From assembly GCA_942491385.1 (NCBI GenBank), contig CALOAF010000005.1, forward strand, positions 744,001 to 808,000: a stretch of DNA of 64,000 nt. The letters are read 5' to 3'. This DNA comes from UBA6170 sp942491385. Its GTDB lineage: Bacteria > Chloroflexota > Anaerolineae > Anaerolineales > Anaerolineaceae. The notes below the pieces were generated by a model. It had not been told where the DNA came from. It did no database searches and saw only the letters and a list, made by a program, of their open reading frames with translations. The translations under genes were made by a program, and so were the position numbers. Shown here in pieces: positions 17,256-25,782 of the stretch. Each line of letters begins with the position of its first letter. Position 1 is the stretch's first letter.

Positions 17256-19166
17256 TTACGGGTAATTTGAGTCCGATGGTGTGAGTGTTGGCCACTCCGG
17301 GTAACCCGTTTCACCCACTGTTGGATAAACCGGGTAATTTTCCAGGGTTGCCGTGGGTTGGGGTGTGCCCTGCATATCCGTTGGAGTCGGGGTCGCAGTG
17401 AGTTCAGGCAGGAAGAAGGTCGGCGTTGCGGTAGCCATGGCTGCCAACGCTGTTAATTGAGCTGAATCCGGCGTAGCAAATTGTACCCAACTGGTAGGCG
17501 TTGGTTCCAGCCCGTTGGCAATGAAGGTGATATCATCCACATATTCAATTGCCCCGATACAGGCAGGTTCCAGTTTGCTGGAAACGTTCTCCCAGGTCAG
17601 ATAGCCATATTGGCGATATGCCAACTGCATGGCATTGCTCAAGCAGCCCGAACCTGCATTGTAATTCACCAGGGTGAAACGCCATAAATCTTCAAAATTA
17701 CTGACCCGACCGGGGTCTTTACTGGTTGTGTTGCGAATTATCATCCCTACCTGCTCACAGTTGGCGATTAATCCTTCAGCAAAAATTCGAACCGAGAAAT
17801 TTGCTTGAGAGAGATCAATCCCTACCGGACAGTCCGGGCAAGTTGAATTTACTTTTGTGACCAATGCTCCTCGCAGCATCGCCTGTTCATCTTTAGAAAT
17901 ATTGCCAAATCCAAGGTCACAACGGTCCTGTCCAAGCACCAATGGACAGAACTGGTGAAAAAAACTTGGATTCCAGAGCAACACCGTATCAGCACCATTT
18001 TCAGTTAGTTGTCCTAACCCCGCTTCGCGAAAATTCTTGTAGATGCCGGGCCAGAACTGGCTTTCACGGCTGAATACATTTTTTAAGAGTTGTGCAGGTA
18101 CTCCGGATTCATTGGCAGCTTCCAAAATCTCGTCATTAAACATATTTTGCCATTCAATAACCTGTGTGTAGGCTTCCTGCACCCCGCAGGCATTGGCGAT
18201 CAAATTTCGGTTCAAACCATTATCCGGACAGAAGCTGGCATCCACCTGCCCGGATGAGATTAACATACCGGCCAGATAATAGAAGGACACATCCGTATAT
18301 AAAGCGCCAGCATCATCCGGGGTTAATAACCATGGAGGTGGCCCGCCGATTTCAGGAAAAGCCTGCCAGGTTTCCGAACAACTGGCCGGGGTTGATCCCC
18401 GCCACTGGCTGGAAATCACATCCACATACCATAAATTCTCATCCACTGTCTTGCCTTCGGGATTGGTAAAATCACCCCAGGGTTGCACGCGAACCAAAGC
18501 GCTATATACTTCACTCGAATCACCAAATGATGAATCTGCCCAGAATTCTAATTCAACGCCATTTCGTCCGGTCGGCCAGAGCGGCAAATCACAAACATCA
18601 GAAGGGCAACTAAATGGAACGCCATCGATCGTTCCTTGAATGCGGATGATGGCTTCATTGGCTAACAGCTCTTCCCCGATCAATCTTAAATTTGGCAGGC
18701 TGGCACAGGTGTTTTCCGGAGAACTTTGCTCACAGTTGGAGATTGCCAACCATACTTGCGGAAGAGGAAGCTCCACTTCAATGGGGCGTTCTCCAGGGTA
18801 AGATTGAAAATAGCTCAGATACGCTCCAGGGCAATTGTTCACATCGCCGCCGTCTTCCAACTGCGGGCATGGTTTGGCTTGTAACCATTCTCGTGCTTTC
18901 GATTTTCCGCACCAGGTTTCCACATCATCTGCGGTTGGCCAGCCGGTATGTTCAACCAGGAATCGGCAGGTGATTTCATTATCTTTCCAGCGTACCAACC
19001 ACCATTCATGCGCCACATATTCAACAACAATGTTCGTCATGCGCTGGTATTCTTCTTCCTCTCCCGCTTGATTTTCAGCATGGGCAACAGAGGGCAGCAT
19101 AGAAAATCCGCCCACTACTCCAACCGACACAAGCATGATCAGAAGTCCCAGAAAAAAGCGCTTCAC
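17256..19166 (-). CDS. Large secreted protein with lysozyme/SLT-like domain
   Basis: The 636-residue exported protein has a signal peptide ending VAHAEN (about residue 31). The N-terminal 310 residues are Cys-rich and unfamiliar. At about 340-500 an alpha-helical domain holds PAQLLKNVFSRESQFWPG and, about 17 residues on, EAGLGQLTENGAD. This is the ES...GLGQ arrangement of soluble lytic transglycosylases, with Glu at about 369 as the likely catalytic acid. The C terminus is a Thr/Pro-rich tail. A role in peptidoglycan remodelling is an inference. The start is GTG. GAGG touches it directly and AGGAAGG lies further up, so the start is moderately sure. Confidence 0.72.
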   Translation of the reverse strand: MKRFFLGLLIMLVSVGVVGGFSMLPSVAHAENQAGEEEEYQRMTNIVVEYVAHEWWLVRWKDNEITCRFLVEHTGWPTADDVETWCGKSKAREWLQAKPCPQLEDGGDVNNCPGAYLSYFQSYPGERPIEVELPLPQVWLAISNCEQSSPENTCASLPNLRLIGEELLANEAIIRIQGTIDGVPFSCPSDVCDLPLWPTGRNGVELEFWADSSFGDSSEVYSALVRVQPWGDFTNPEGKTVDENLWYVDVISSQWRGSTPASCSETWQAFPEIGGPPPWLLTPDDAGALYTDVSFYYLAGMLISSGQVDASFCPDNGLNRNLIANACGVQEAYTQVIEWQNMFNDEILEAANESGVPAQLLKNVFSRESQFWPGIYKNFREAGLGQLTENGADTVLLWNPSFFHQFCPLVLGQDRCDLGFGNISKDEQAMLRGALVTKVNSTCPDCPVGIDLSQANFSVRIFAEGLIANCEQVGMIIRNTTSKDPGRVSNFEDLWRFTLVNYNAGSGCLSNAMQLAYRQYGYLTWENVSSKLEPACIGAIEYVDDITFIANGLEPTPTSWVQFATPDSAQLTALAAMATATPTFFLPELTATPTPTDMQGTPQPTATLENYPVYPTVGETGYPEWPTLTPSDSNYP

Positions 19167-19315
19167 CTCAAAAAAAACCTTCCTTTAATAAGAGCTCTCA
19201 TGAAAATAATTAACACAAAAAATATCAAGAATTTTCTTCTTGGAATTAGTGTAGCATAATTCATGCCGAATCTAAACAACTTGTGCGCGAATTAATGCAA
19301 AAGCATTATCCCGAT

Positions 19316-20596
19316 TTAAGGGTATCCAGTCGTTGGTTGTGGGGTGTTTTGAGCCGGGTATCCATTCAGTGTGCTGCTGGGGGTTAGAGTCGGTCCACCA
19401 GGTGTAATGGTGGTAGTGAACAGCGTGGGGGTCACCGTTGGTGTGATCGTGTATGTGGGTGTTAAAGAAGGGGTGGAGGTGCTGGTAGGGGTCGGCGAGA
19501 TGGTCATTTCATATTCAAACGTCATAATTACATCGGAGGATTGTACTGATATGGTGGTGAATGCAAGCGCCTCCTGAACCAATTTCAATATTCGTTCGGG
19601 GCGTGGGAGCAATACGGTCGGGGTTACTTCTCCTGGGAGTTGCCAGGGAATAAAATCTCCTATGCTGAATTGAAAGAAACCGAACCGATCTGGTTGCCCC
19701 AGACGGATCCCCAGCGGAACATACTCCAGCAACAAAGGCAGGGATAGACTTGTTTGTACGGTATTACGGTAGGTGTAATACAACTCGGAAAGTTCAATTA
19801 ATTTTCCCCCTCTGGCCATACTTTGAAAAAGTTGAAAAACTACCTGTTGTTGGCGAACTGCCTGGTCACGAATATCCATTCCTTCCCGAAAACTGATAAA
19901 ACAAAATACATCGTCACCACTTAAGTGGACACTGCCGGCCGGAATTCCCCCGCAATCATCGTAATAATTCCGAAAGACATCCACATCCAATCCCTTTAGC
20001 TCATCTACAAACCAGGAGAAATCATCTTGATGCACCAACACATAGTCATCCGGGCGGACACCAAAATTGTATTCGAGCGTATCCGACAGCATTTCAAAAC
20101 CACCAATGGCAAAGGCCACGCTGATGCGCTGCATGGTATACCCCGGAATATACACGAACATTTCTGGTGGTATTGAAAGCAAGGCAACTTTCGCCAAACG
20201 AGGATGATAAAAAGCCAGCATGACTGCATTGGTGCGACTGATAAAGGGAGCGTCATTATCCGATCCCAGCAAAACGATCAGACGCACTTCATCTGGAACT
20301 GTGACGCCACTAACCGGTGGTGGGATGGCTGTCGCCGGAGGTATTTTGGGGGTGGGATAGTCGACTCTGGGCTGCCTGCCGACCACAATCTGGCGAGTGT
20401 TTTCCAATGAGGGCATCGGTATGAGGCTAGGTGTAGCGCTGACTGTCACCTGCGGTGGTTGAGCGGCTGATTGTGGACGCTGAACACAGCTTCCTAATAG
20501 CAGCGCCCACACACAATAAAATGGCAGCATCCAACCCATGATGGAGGATCTGGATTTCTCCTGAGGGTTCATCCCCTGCTGCTTTTGGGTGGACAC
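19316..20596 (-). CDS. LytR-CpsA-Psr (LCP) family protein, apparently lipid-anchored
   Basis: The 426-residue protein has a hydrophobic N-terminal segment ending LLLGSC, a plausible lipobox, then a Thr/Pro linker. The LCP domain (about 100-270) shows LIVLLGSDNDAPFISRTNAVML, given here as region about 102-123, and SIPPEMFVYIPGY. A DDYVLVHQDDFSWFVDELKG part and the FREGMDIRDQAVRQQQ motif with its conserved Arg residues follow. LCP enzymes transfer polyisoprenyl-linked polymers to the cell wall or to proteins. The C terminus is Thr/Pro-rich. The start chosen is the GTG at 20596, which overlaps the upstream TAG by one base and has GGAG seven bases before it. ATG at 20572 is the alternative. Confidence 0.82.
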   Translation of the reverse strand: MSTQKQQGMNPQEKSRSSIMGWMLPFYCVWALLLGSCVQRPQSAAQPPQVTVSATPSLIPMPSLENTRQIVVGRQPRVDYPTPKIPPATAIPPPVSGVTVPDEVRLIVLLGSDNDAPFISRTNAVMLAFYHPRLAKVALLSIPPEMFVYIPGYTMQRISVAFAIGGFEMLSDTLEYNFGVRPDDYVLVHQDDFSWFVDELKGLDVDVFRNYYDDCGGIPAGSVHLSGDDVFCFISFREGMDIRDQAVRQQQVVFQLFQSMARGGKLIELSELYYTYRNTVQTSLSLPLLLEYVPLGIRLGQPDRFGFFQFSIGDFIPWQLPGEVTPTVLLPRPERILKLVQEALAFTTISVQSSDVIMTFEYEMTISPTPTSTSTPSLTPTYTITPTVTPTLFTTTITPGGPTLTPSSTLNGYPAQNTPQPTTGYP

Positions 20597-21624
20597 TACA
20601 TTTCTCCGATTTCTTTTCCCGCTTGCTCCACTGCCTGACGGTAAAGCGTCATCAGATTTCCTACCGGCTTCTGGTCCATCCAATTTTTTAAAATCTCATC
20701 CAATGCATCAGAATTGTCCGGGATGCCTTCAAGATGAGCAAGCAAAACCACTGCTAAAACCAATGCGCCTTGCAGATGGGATTGCAAATATCCGTAAGGG
20801 TCAGGTTGATATCCGTTTTTAAAGAGCAGATACACTTTAGCGGCTTCCACAACATTTTCCTGAATAAACACCTCAACATTTTCGAAACCGGTTGCTGATT
20901 TGCTTTTTTCAAAAGCCAACTGCAGGAATGGATCATCCACCAGTGGTTGCAAAAGTGTTGAGATATCGAAGCCAATCAATGCTGATTGGAATACTTCGTG
21001 CAGAGCAAAATCGATAATTTTTTGATTTGTGAATGAAATATCGACCATACAGCTGTGCCTGGTCAAACGCACACCGTGCTGGGCATTTAATGCACATAGG
21101 AAAATGTGAATTTCTTCTGGAAGACTTTCTTTCTTAAACATGTCATGGATGCCTTTGATAAAATCTGAACGATAGAATGTATCCTCGATCTCATCCAGGC
21201 GACCCTCAATCGAAGGTAACTGCTCTGTTAACCAATAATCGCGAAAGCCTAATAATTCAATCTCCTGAATGACCGGCGCCAAAACCTGAAACAACAGAAA
21301 TAATTGGTCTTTTTGAGGTAACAAACGCGGTTCATGTTCCTCGAGGGCAGCCAGAAGACCTTCTTCGGTCAGCATCAAGTCGAGCAGGGGGGCTTTATCA
21401 AATTGGGGAACAATCGAAAGCACAAAGGCAACTGGAGCACTGATAAAAGTGGTCCCCAGCGCTCTAGATACCTGTTGGAGTATCTCACAGGCATCCAGGC
21501 TTAATGGTTGACCAAATTCTGAATAAATTTGTGGATAGCGACTCTGATACTGAGCATCACCAGCAACAATATTCAACAAATTGAGCAAATCCAGATTGTA
21601 AGAATGATGCAGAAGAATTTCCAT
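20596..21624 (-). CDS. Hypothetical soluble protein upstream of LCP gene
   Basis: The 342-residue product has no signal peptide or membrane segment. It is rich in Leu and acidic helices, for example LLNLLNIVAGDAQYQSRYP near residue 12 and FLLFQVLAPVIQEIELLG about 110-130. No family is recognised. The start at ATG 21624 is preferred to the upstream frame (open to 21705), because GGA lies eight bases before it and the upstream part looks non-coding. Its stop overlaps the GTG of the LCP gene by one base, so the two are translationally coupled and may act together. Confidence 0.68.
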   Translation of the reverse strand: MEILLHHSYNLDLLNLLNIVAGDAQYQSRYPQIYSEFGQPLSLDACEILQQVSRALGTTFISAPVAFVLSIVPQFDKAPLLDLMLTEEGLLAALEEHEPRLLPQKDQLFLLFQVLAPVIQEIELLGFRDYWLTEQLPSIEGRLDEIEDTFYRSDFIKGIHDMFKKESLPEEIHIFLCALNAQHGVRLTRHSCMVDISFTNQKIIDFALHEVFQSALIGFDISTLLQPLVDDPFLQLAFEKSKSATGFENVEVFIQENVVEAAKVYLLFKNGYQPDPYGYLQSHLQGALVLAVVLLAHLEGIPDNSDALDEILKNWMDQKPVGNLMTLYRQAVEQAGKEIGEM

Positions 21625-21708
21625 TATTATTCCAGGGTCATTGAAAATGATTGTACTGATTATGCCATTTTTAAATGAAATTGCCAAATGATTCTTAATT
21701 AACAAAGA

Positions 21709-21736
21709 GGTGCGCTGAGATCAGCGCACCTGTTGA
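21709..21736 (-). terminator. Intrinsic terminator of the MFS gene
   Basis: GGTGCGCTGA and TCAGCGCACC form a perfect ten-pair stem with a two-base loop at 21709-21730. On the minus strand the stem runs into TCTTTGTT. It lies 170 bases past the stop of the leftward MFS gene. A weaker hairpin (CGGTGG/CCACCG) lies nearer the gene at about 21742-21769. Confidence 0.7.
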
Positions 21737-21898
21737 TTTTATCGGTGGGGTGAGGGAGGGCACCACCGAAAATTACTTATGTCATTCAGACCTTATTCTA
21801 ACGGTAAATAGTGCTGAAAACCTCATACAAAGGTCGCAATTCCATTGTCTGTTTGTCTGGTTTAAATTCTGGTCTTTCGGCCAGGAGAGCAGTTTCTA

Positions 21899-23182
21899 TC
21901 ATTCTGTTGGCGCAACCACTGCGGAACCCGATTCCTTCTCCTGACGGGGAATAAGAAATTTTTTCCAAGCAATTGGCATGGTTACCAACAAAGCAATTGT
22001 TGGTAATATGAACGGAGCTTGAGGGCTGAAGGTTTCATATAACCAGGCTCCGATGAAGGGGGCCGGCAACGCCACTACACCCACGCTAGTGGAGAAAAGC
22101 CCAAAAGCCAGACCGCGCAATTTTTCTGGAACAGCCTTCGAGATCAAAGAGCTATAAGCCGGGCCCATCAAAGCCTGTCCCATACCAAACATGATAAAAG
22201 CGATCGACATTGCAGCAAAATTCCGGCTTAAAATAAAAACAACCATGGAGGCAACAAACATACCCATGCCCGCCACAATGGCATAGCGCTCACCCTTACG
22301 GTCGGATAACCAACCAGTAAATGTCATCAACGCCATCATTACAATGGCAGACATTGAATTCAATATACCAATCTGGGTATTGGTGATACCAATTTCATTA
22401 TTCATATAGATTGGAAATAACTGGTTAACCATATTGAAATTAATATCTATGATGCCATCGGTAATCAAAATCCAGGTCGCCACCCCTCCGCTGGCTAAAA
22501 GCACCACCATGGTACCAATACTACTTTTTAAGTGGCTGAAACTGGGCTTCTGTTTGGGTTCGGGTTGGGTTTCACCTTCACTGACTGTAAATGGTGCTGG
22601 ATTTCTATCATAACGAATCGCCATGCCAATCCGCAGCGCAGTCGCCAAGCTGAAAAATCCAGCTGCAACGATGAACATCATAGAATACCCATATTGGTCT
22701 GAAAGAAAACCGCCTAAAGGAGGCCCAAGCACACCCACAATGGCAAACACGGTATCTGCGATCCCATAGATTTTGCCACGATTATTCTCGGTGGATTGTT
22801 CTGCAATATAAGCCCGAAAACTGGGCGCAACGAACGAACGCCCAACTGCACTGGTCGCCATCGCCAGCAAACCCCATTCCCAACTGGGTGCCAGTAGAAA
22901 GATCACAAAGGTAAACATACTGGCCACACTACCGATGGCAACCGCTTTTAAACGTCCAATCGAATCAGAAATCCAACCACCAAAGATTTGGAATAACAGC
23001 GGCAAGACAGCCGCTAAAGTAAAGAACAACCCAACCTGGCGAACATCTGCCCCCAGGTGCTGCAAGTACAGAGGTAATAATGGGTCATACATACTGGCTG
23101 CAATATTGGCCAAGATCATCCCTGTCATAAACAACTGCAATGTGCGCGGAAAAAGGTTCATGACTTTCGAAATACGCTTCAA
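21899..23182 (-). CDS. MFS transporter
   Basis: The 427-residue protein has twelve membrane segments, with motif A as GGWISDSIGRLKAV (about residues 69-82) and its partner GWLSDRKGERYAIV in the second half (about 288-301). The LSRNFAAMSIAFIMFGMG type of helix 10 and a Glu/Pro-rich cytoplasmic loop between helices 6 and 7 fit the drug-efflux branch, but the substrate is unknown. The start is TTG at 23182, supported by AGGAG eight bases before it. The first ATG is seven codons further and has no ribosome site. It appears monocistronic. Confidence 0.85.
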   Translation of the reverse strand: MKRISKVMNLFPRTLQLFMTGMILANIAASMYDPLLPLYLQHLGADVRQVGLFFTLAAVLPLLFQIFGGWISDSIGRLKAVAIGSVASMFTFVIFLLAPSWEWGLLAMATSAVGRSFVAPSFRAYIAEQSTENNRGKIYGIADTVFAIVGVLGPPLGGFLSDQYGYSMMFIVAAGFFSLATALRIGMAIRYDRNPAPFTVSEGETQPEPKQKPSFSHLKSSIGTMVVLLASGGVATWILITDGIIDINFNMVNQLFPIYMNNEIGITNTQIGILNSMSAIVMMALMTFTGWLSDRKGERYAIVAGMGMFVASMVVFILSRNFAAMSIAFIMFGMGQALMGPAYSSLISKAVPEKLRGLAFGLFSTSVGVVALPAPFIGAWLYETFSPQAPFILPTIALLVTMPIAWKKFLIPRQEKESGSAVVAPTE

Positions 23183-23640
23183 GGTTTGTGCTCCTATATA
23201 AAGAAAAAGCTCGGGGTTCCTGATCGGTTCAGTTGTACCACAAAAGCCCTGCTTTTACGCCCTTGCAGGGTCGGAAATCTCCCTCGTCAAGAGATGGGGG
23301 TTTTTACTGGCCGGGGGGATGGGGGATAGATTAAGGTTTAGGATTGAGGGTTGAGTTTTGAGTGACCCGTCCGGAAATTGCTTTACAGTTTTTAATAGGA
23401 AATCAGGATAATATTAGTCATTTCTTTTCCATTACAGGAATCTTTAAAAACTCATTCGAAGTAAAGTTGCCACAATATACCTTTCAAAATGATTTCAGGT
23501 TCTTCCAATCAGCCAGGTTTTTTTATTCTTTAAGCTCTGGAAGATGACAATAAACGCCCTCCCACCGGTTCTTGTAAGAATATTCTTGTTACTTATGTTA
23601 CTGTCAACCTGAAAACTTTCTGTTATATTCGTCTCTCATT
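23183..23640. other. Long gap before the riboswitch: hairpins, low-complexity repeat and promoter
   Basis: No gene is supported here. The left part holds a CCCTGC/GCAGGG hairpin at about 23250-23272 and a G-rich stretch. At 23325-23365 is a copy of the TTTAGG/TTGAG low-complexity repeat. At the right edge an extended -10, TGTTATATT (to 23629), with CTGTCA 17 bases upstream (23601-23606), is the likely promoter of the riboswitch transcript. The middle is AT-rich without clear features. Confidence 0.5.
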
Positions 23641-23721
23641 GATAAAAGCAAACCCGATGAAAGTCGGGGACGCAACGTTATGGGCCTTAACCCGCATGGG
23701 AATGGCTGCCAGACTGCCGAA
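23641..23721 (+). promoter_or_regulatory. Cyclic di-GMP-I (GEMM) riboswitch aptamer
   Basis: The sequence follows the GEMM-I consensus closely: GATAAAAGCAAACC, a stem capped by the GAAA tetraloop (CCGATGAAAGTCGG), GGGACGCAA, then GGGCCTTAA, and finally ATGGCTGCCAGACTGCCGAA. The GAAA loop with its receptor and the GACGCAA stretch are the diagnostic parts. The aptamer binds the second messenger c-di-GMP. It is followed at once by an intrinsic terminator and the secreted beta-helix gene, so it should control transcription of that gene. Confidence 0.93.
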
Positions 23722-23744
23722 TTTACATCTATGTAAACAATCGA

Positions 23745-23781
23745 AAAGACGAGTCTGGAAATCATCGGATTCGTCTTTTTT
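23745..23781 (+). terminator. Riboswitch expression platform terminator
   Basis: AAAGACGAGTC (23745-23755) pairs with GATTCGTCTTT (23768-23778), eleven pairs with one G-U, and the stem is followed by a short T run to 23781. It lies between aptamer and start codon. An alternative pairing with the aptamer would decide between read-through and stop. Confidence 0.8.
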
Positions 23782-23807
23782 CTAAATTTAATGAATTGAG
23801 GATACCC

Positions 23808-25400
23808 GTGAATAAACGAATTTGCCAATTAATTTTGGTACTATTACTTGCTTTAATATTCCTACCACTTCGACAAGTTTACGCTGCAGCAACTTCAGAC
23901 ATAAGCGCAATCATGCACAATGATGATTCAATCAATGACTATGATTCTACTCCTGGGCAAGGTTCAGGTTTGCCGAATACCGTATATTTACCACTTGTCC
24001 AAACCGGGAATAATGGGGGAGTCTATTATGTCTCTACTTCAGGAAATGACAATAATTCTGGCACCCTTTCAAAACCCTGGCGAACAATTCAAAAAGCAGC
24101 CAAAACCCTGGTTGCCGGAGAAACTGTTCTCATTCGGGCAGGAACTTACAGAGAAACGATCATCCCTACCTATTCAGGCACTGCTGGAAATTATATTACC
24201 TATGCAAACTATCCAAATGAAGTTGTGATCGTGGACGGTAACGGCATTAATCTTTCCAATCCTTTAGAAGGTCTCATTAATGTAAAAAATAAGCATTATA
24301 TAAAAATACAGGATCTTACAATCCAGAACTCCAAGAATATCGGTGTCTATGTTTCTGGAACAAACAATCCAAAAGTACTGAGCTCAAATATAATTCTATC
24401 CAATTTAAAAGTGCTGAATTCAAATAATGAGGCAATCAAGGTATTTCTTGGTGATCAAATTCTCATAGAAAATTCGTATACCAAAGAAAGTGTCTCATCA
24501 GGGATTGGCGTTTGGCACAGTTCCAATATCATAGTTGATAACAATAAAGTTGTGAATGCGCGTAATTTGCCGATGCCGCAAGGGCATGAAGAATGTATAA
24601 CTATTTCATTTGTCTCCAATTTTGAAATCAAAAACAATGTGGTATATTTTGAAAACTTCAATAATTTCTTAGGCGCGGCGGGCATTGATATTAAGAATTC
24701 AAGCTATGATGGGAGTATTCATCATAATTATGTTCATAGTTTTTATCAGGATGGGGCAATTTACCTGGACGCCTGGGAAGCAGGATTAAATGGAACTCCA
24801 TCTCTTCATAATGTGAATATTTACTCCAATCGAATCGAACATGCTGGCGGAGTATCCATCGGGTCAGAACGTGGTGGCACTGTTGAGAACATAAATATTT
24901 ATAACAATATTGTGATCGATTCTAACTATTCAGGCATATTACTTCATGCTACCGGGGGAAACGGATTAAGAAAGAATATTAATATCAATAATAATACAAT
25001 TTATAGGAGCACTGGAAATGGTGGAGCTGGCATTTACATCGCTACCGCAAATATTGATACTATTATTATAAAAAATAATATTGTTGACTTTGGTCCAAAA
25101 TGGGTAGGACAAATTACCCTGGCTTATCCGTCAGTAAAAAATAAAATCACAGTGGATAGAAATCTGACCTGGGGTAGAACAGAATGTTCAGAGGCTTTTC
25201 CTAATTGTATTGAGTTGAATAATGGCACGATTCGAGCAGACCCACTATTTGTAAACCCCACAGGGTTAGATTTGCGGCTGAAAGATAATTCACCTGCCAT
25301 AAATTCCGGGTTGACGATTCCGGTGGTAAATTCGGATTTTATTGGTAATGTGCGACCACTTGGCGGAGCTTACGATCTGGGTGTCTACGAGATCAAGTAA
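23808..25400 (+). CDS. Secreted right-handed beta-helix protein under c-di-GMP riboswitch
   Basis: The 530-residue product has a signal peptide (to about VYAAA, residue 25), a linker with NTVYLPLVQTG (about 52-62), then YYVSTSGNDNNSG and KPWRTIQKAAKTLVAGETVL. This is the usual opening of DUF1565/pectate-lyase-like parallel beta-helices. The remaining 400 residues are Asn-rich coils (INNNTIY, IYNNIVID) ending in NVRPLGGAYDLGVYE. Such proteins bind or cleave polysaccharides outside the cell. No lyase residues can be assigned. The GTG at 23808 has GAGG six bases before it and is favoured over the TTG at 23796. Riboswitch control suggests a part in matrix or surface attachment. Confidence 0.88.
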   Translation: MNKRICQLILVLLLALIFLPLRQVYAAATSDISAIMHNDDSINDYDSTPGQGSGLPNTVYLPLVQTGNNGGVYYVSTSGNDNNSGTLSKPWRTIQKAAKTLVAGETVLIRAGTYRETIIPTYSGTAGNYITYANYPNEVVIVDGNGINLSNPLEGLINVKNKHYIKIQDLTIQNSKNIGVYVSGTNNPKVLSSNIILSNLKVLNSNNEAIKVFLGDQILIENSYTKESVSSGIGVWHSSNIIVDNNKVVNARNLPMPQGHEECITISFVSNFEIKNNVVYFENFNNFLGAAGIDIKNSSYDGSIHHNYVHSFYQDGAIYLDAWEAGLNGTPSLHNVNIYSNRIEHAGGVSIGSERGGTVENINIYNNIVIDSNYSGILLHATGGNGLRKNININNNTIYRSTGNGGAGIYIATANIDTIIIKNNIVDFGPKWVGQITLAYPSVKNKITVDRNLTWGRTECSEAFPNCIELNNGTIRADPLFVNPTGLDLRLKDNSPAINSGLTIPVVNSDFIGNVRPLGGAYDLGVYEIK

Positions 25401-25782
25401 TTGCGCTTTATCTATGGATATCCTCGAAGGAAATCGACATCTATGGCCAAATTTAAGAATGCCATGCTGTTTGGAATATCCAAATTCTTCGAGTGCTTAT
25501 GTATTTCAGAAACTCCTCTAATTGTGACCTGAATTCAAAAGGCTCAGGATATGGATAGGGTTATATGTTTTTATGATTCAATTAACTCTGATTTTCCACC
25601 GCACCCATTTCACGTTCGGTTTGTTTTCAAAATTATCACCACTGAACAATACATTAACTCTTGCTTAACTTTATTGAACTATGGTATAAATTTAACGTGA
25701 AAGCAACTAGTTATTCAGTTGTAAAACCGTTCCCCATCGTTCGTTATAACCAAATTTAGATCTATTTAAGGAGAATATAAGA
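25401..25782. promoter_or_regulatory. Gap with promoter of the BMP-type transporter operon
   Basis: A promoter fits at 25661-25690: TTGCTT, 18 bases, TATAAA. The leader of about 85 bases contains a CAACT/AGTTG dyad and ends in the AAGGAG site of the binding-protein gene. Further left is a small palindrome TTTGGAATATCCAAA at 25470-25484. I found no purine riboswitch core here. The rest shows nothing. Confidence 0.5.

Noticed and set aside
25401..25782. Possible purine riboswitch before the nucleoside-type transporter
   Set aside because: No purine aptamer core or kissing-loop pattern was found in the leader. Only a promoter and small dyads are visible.
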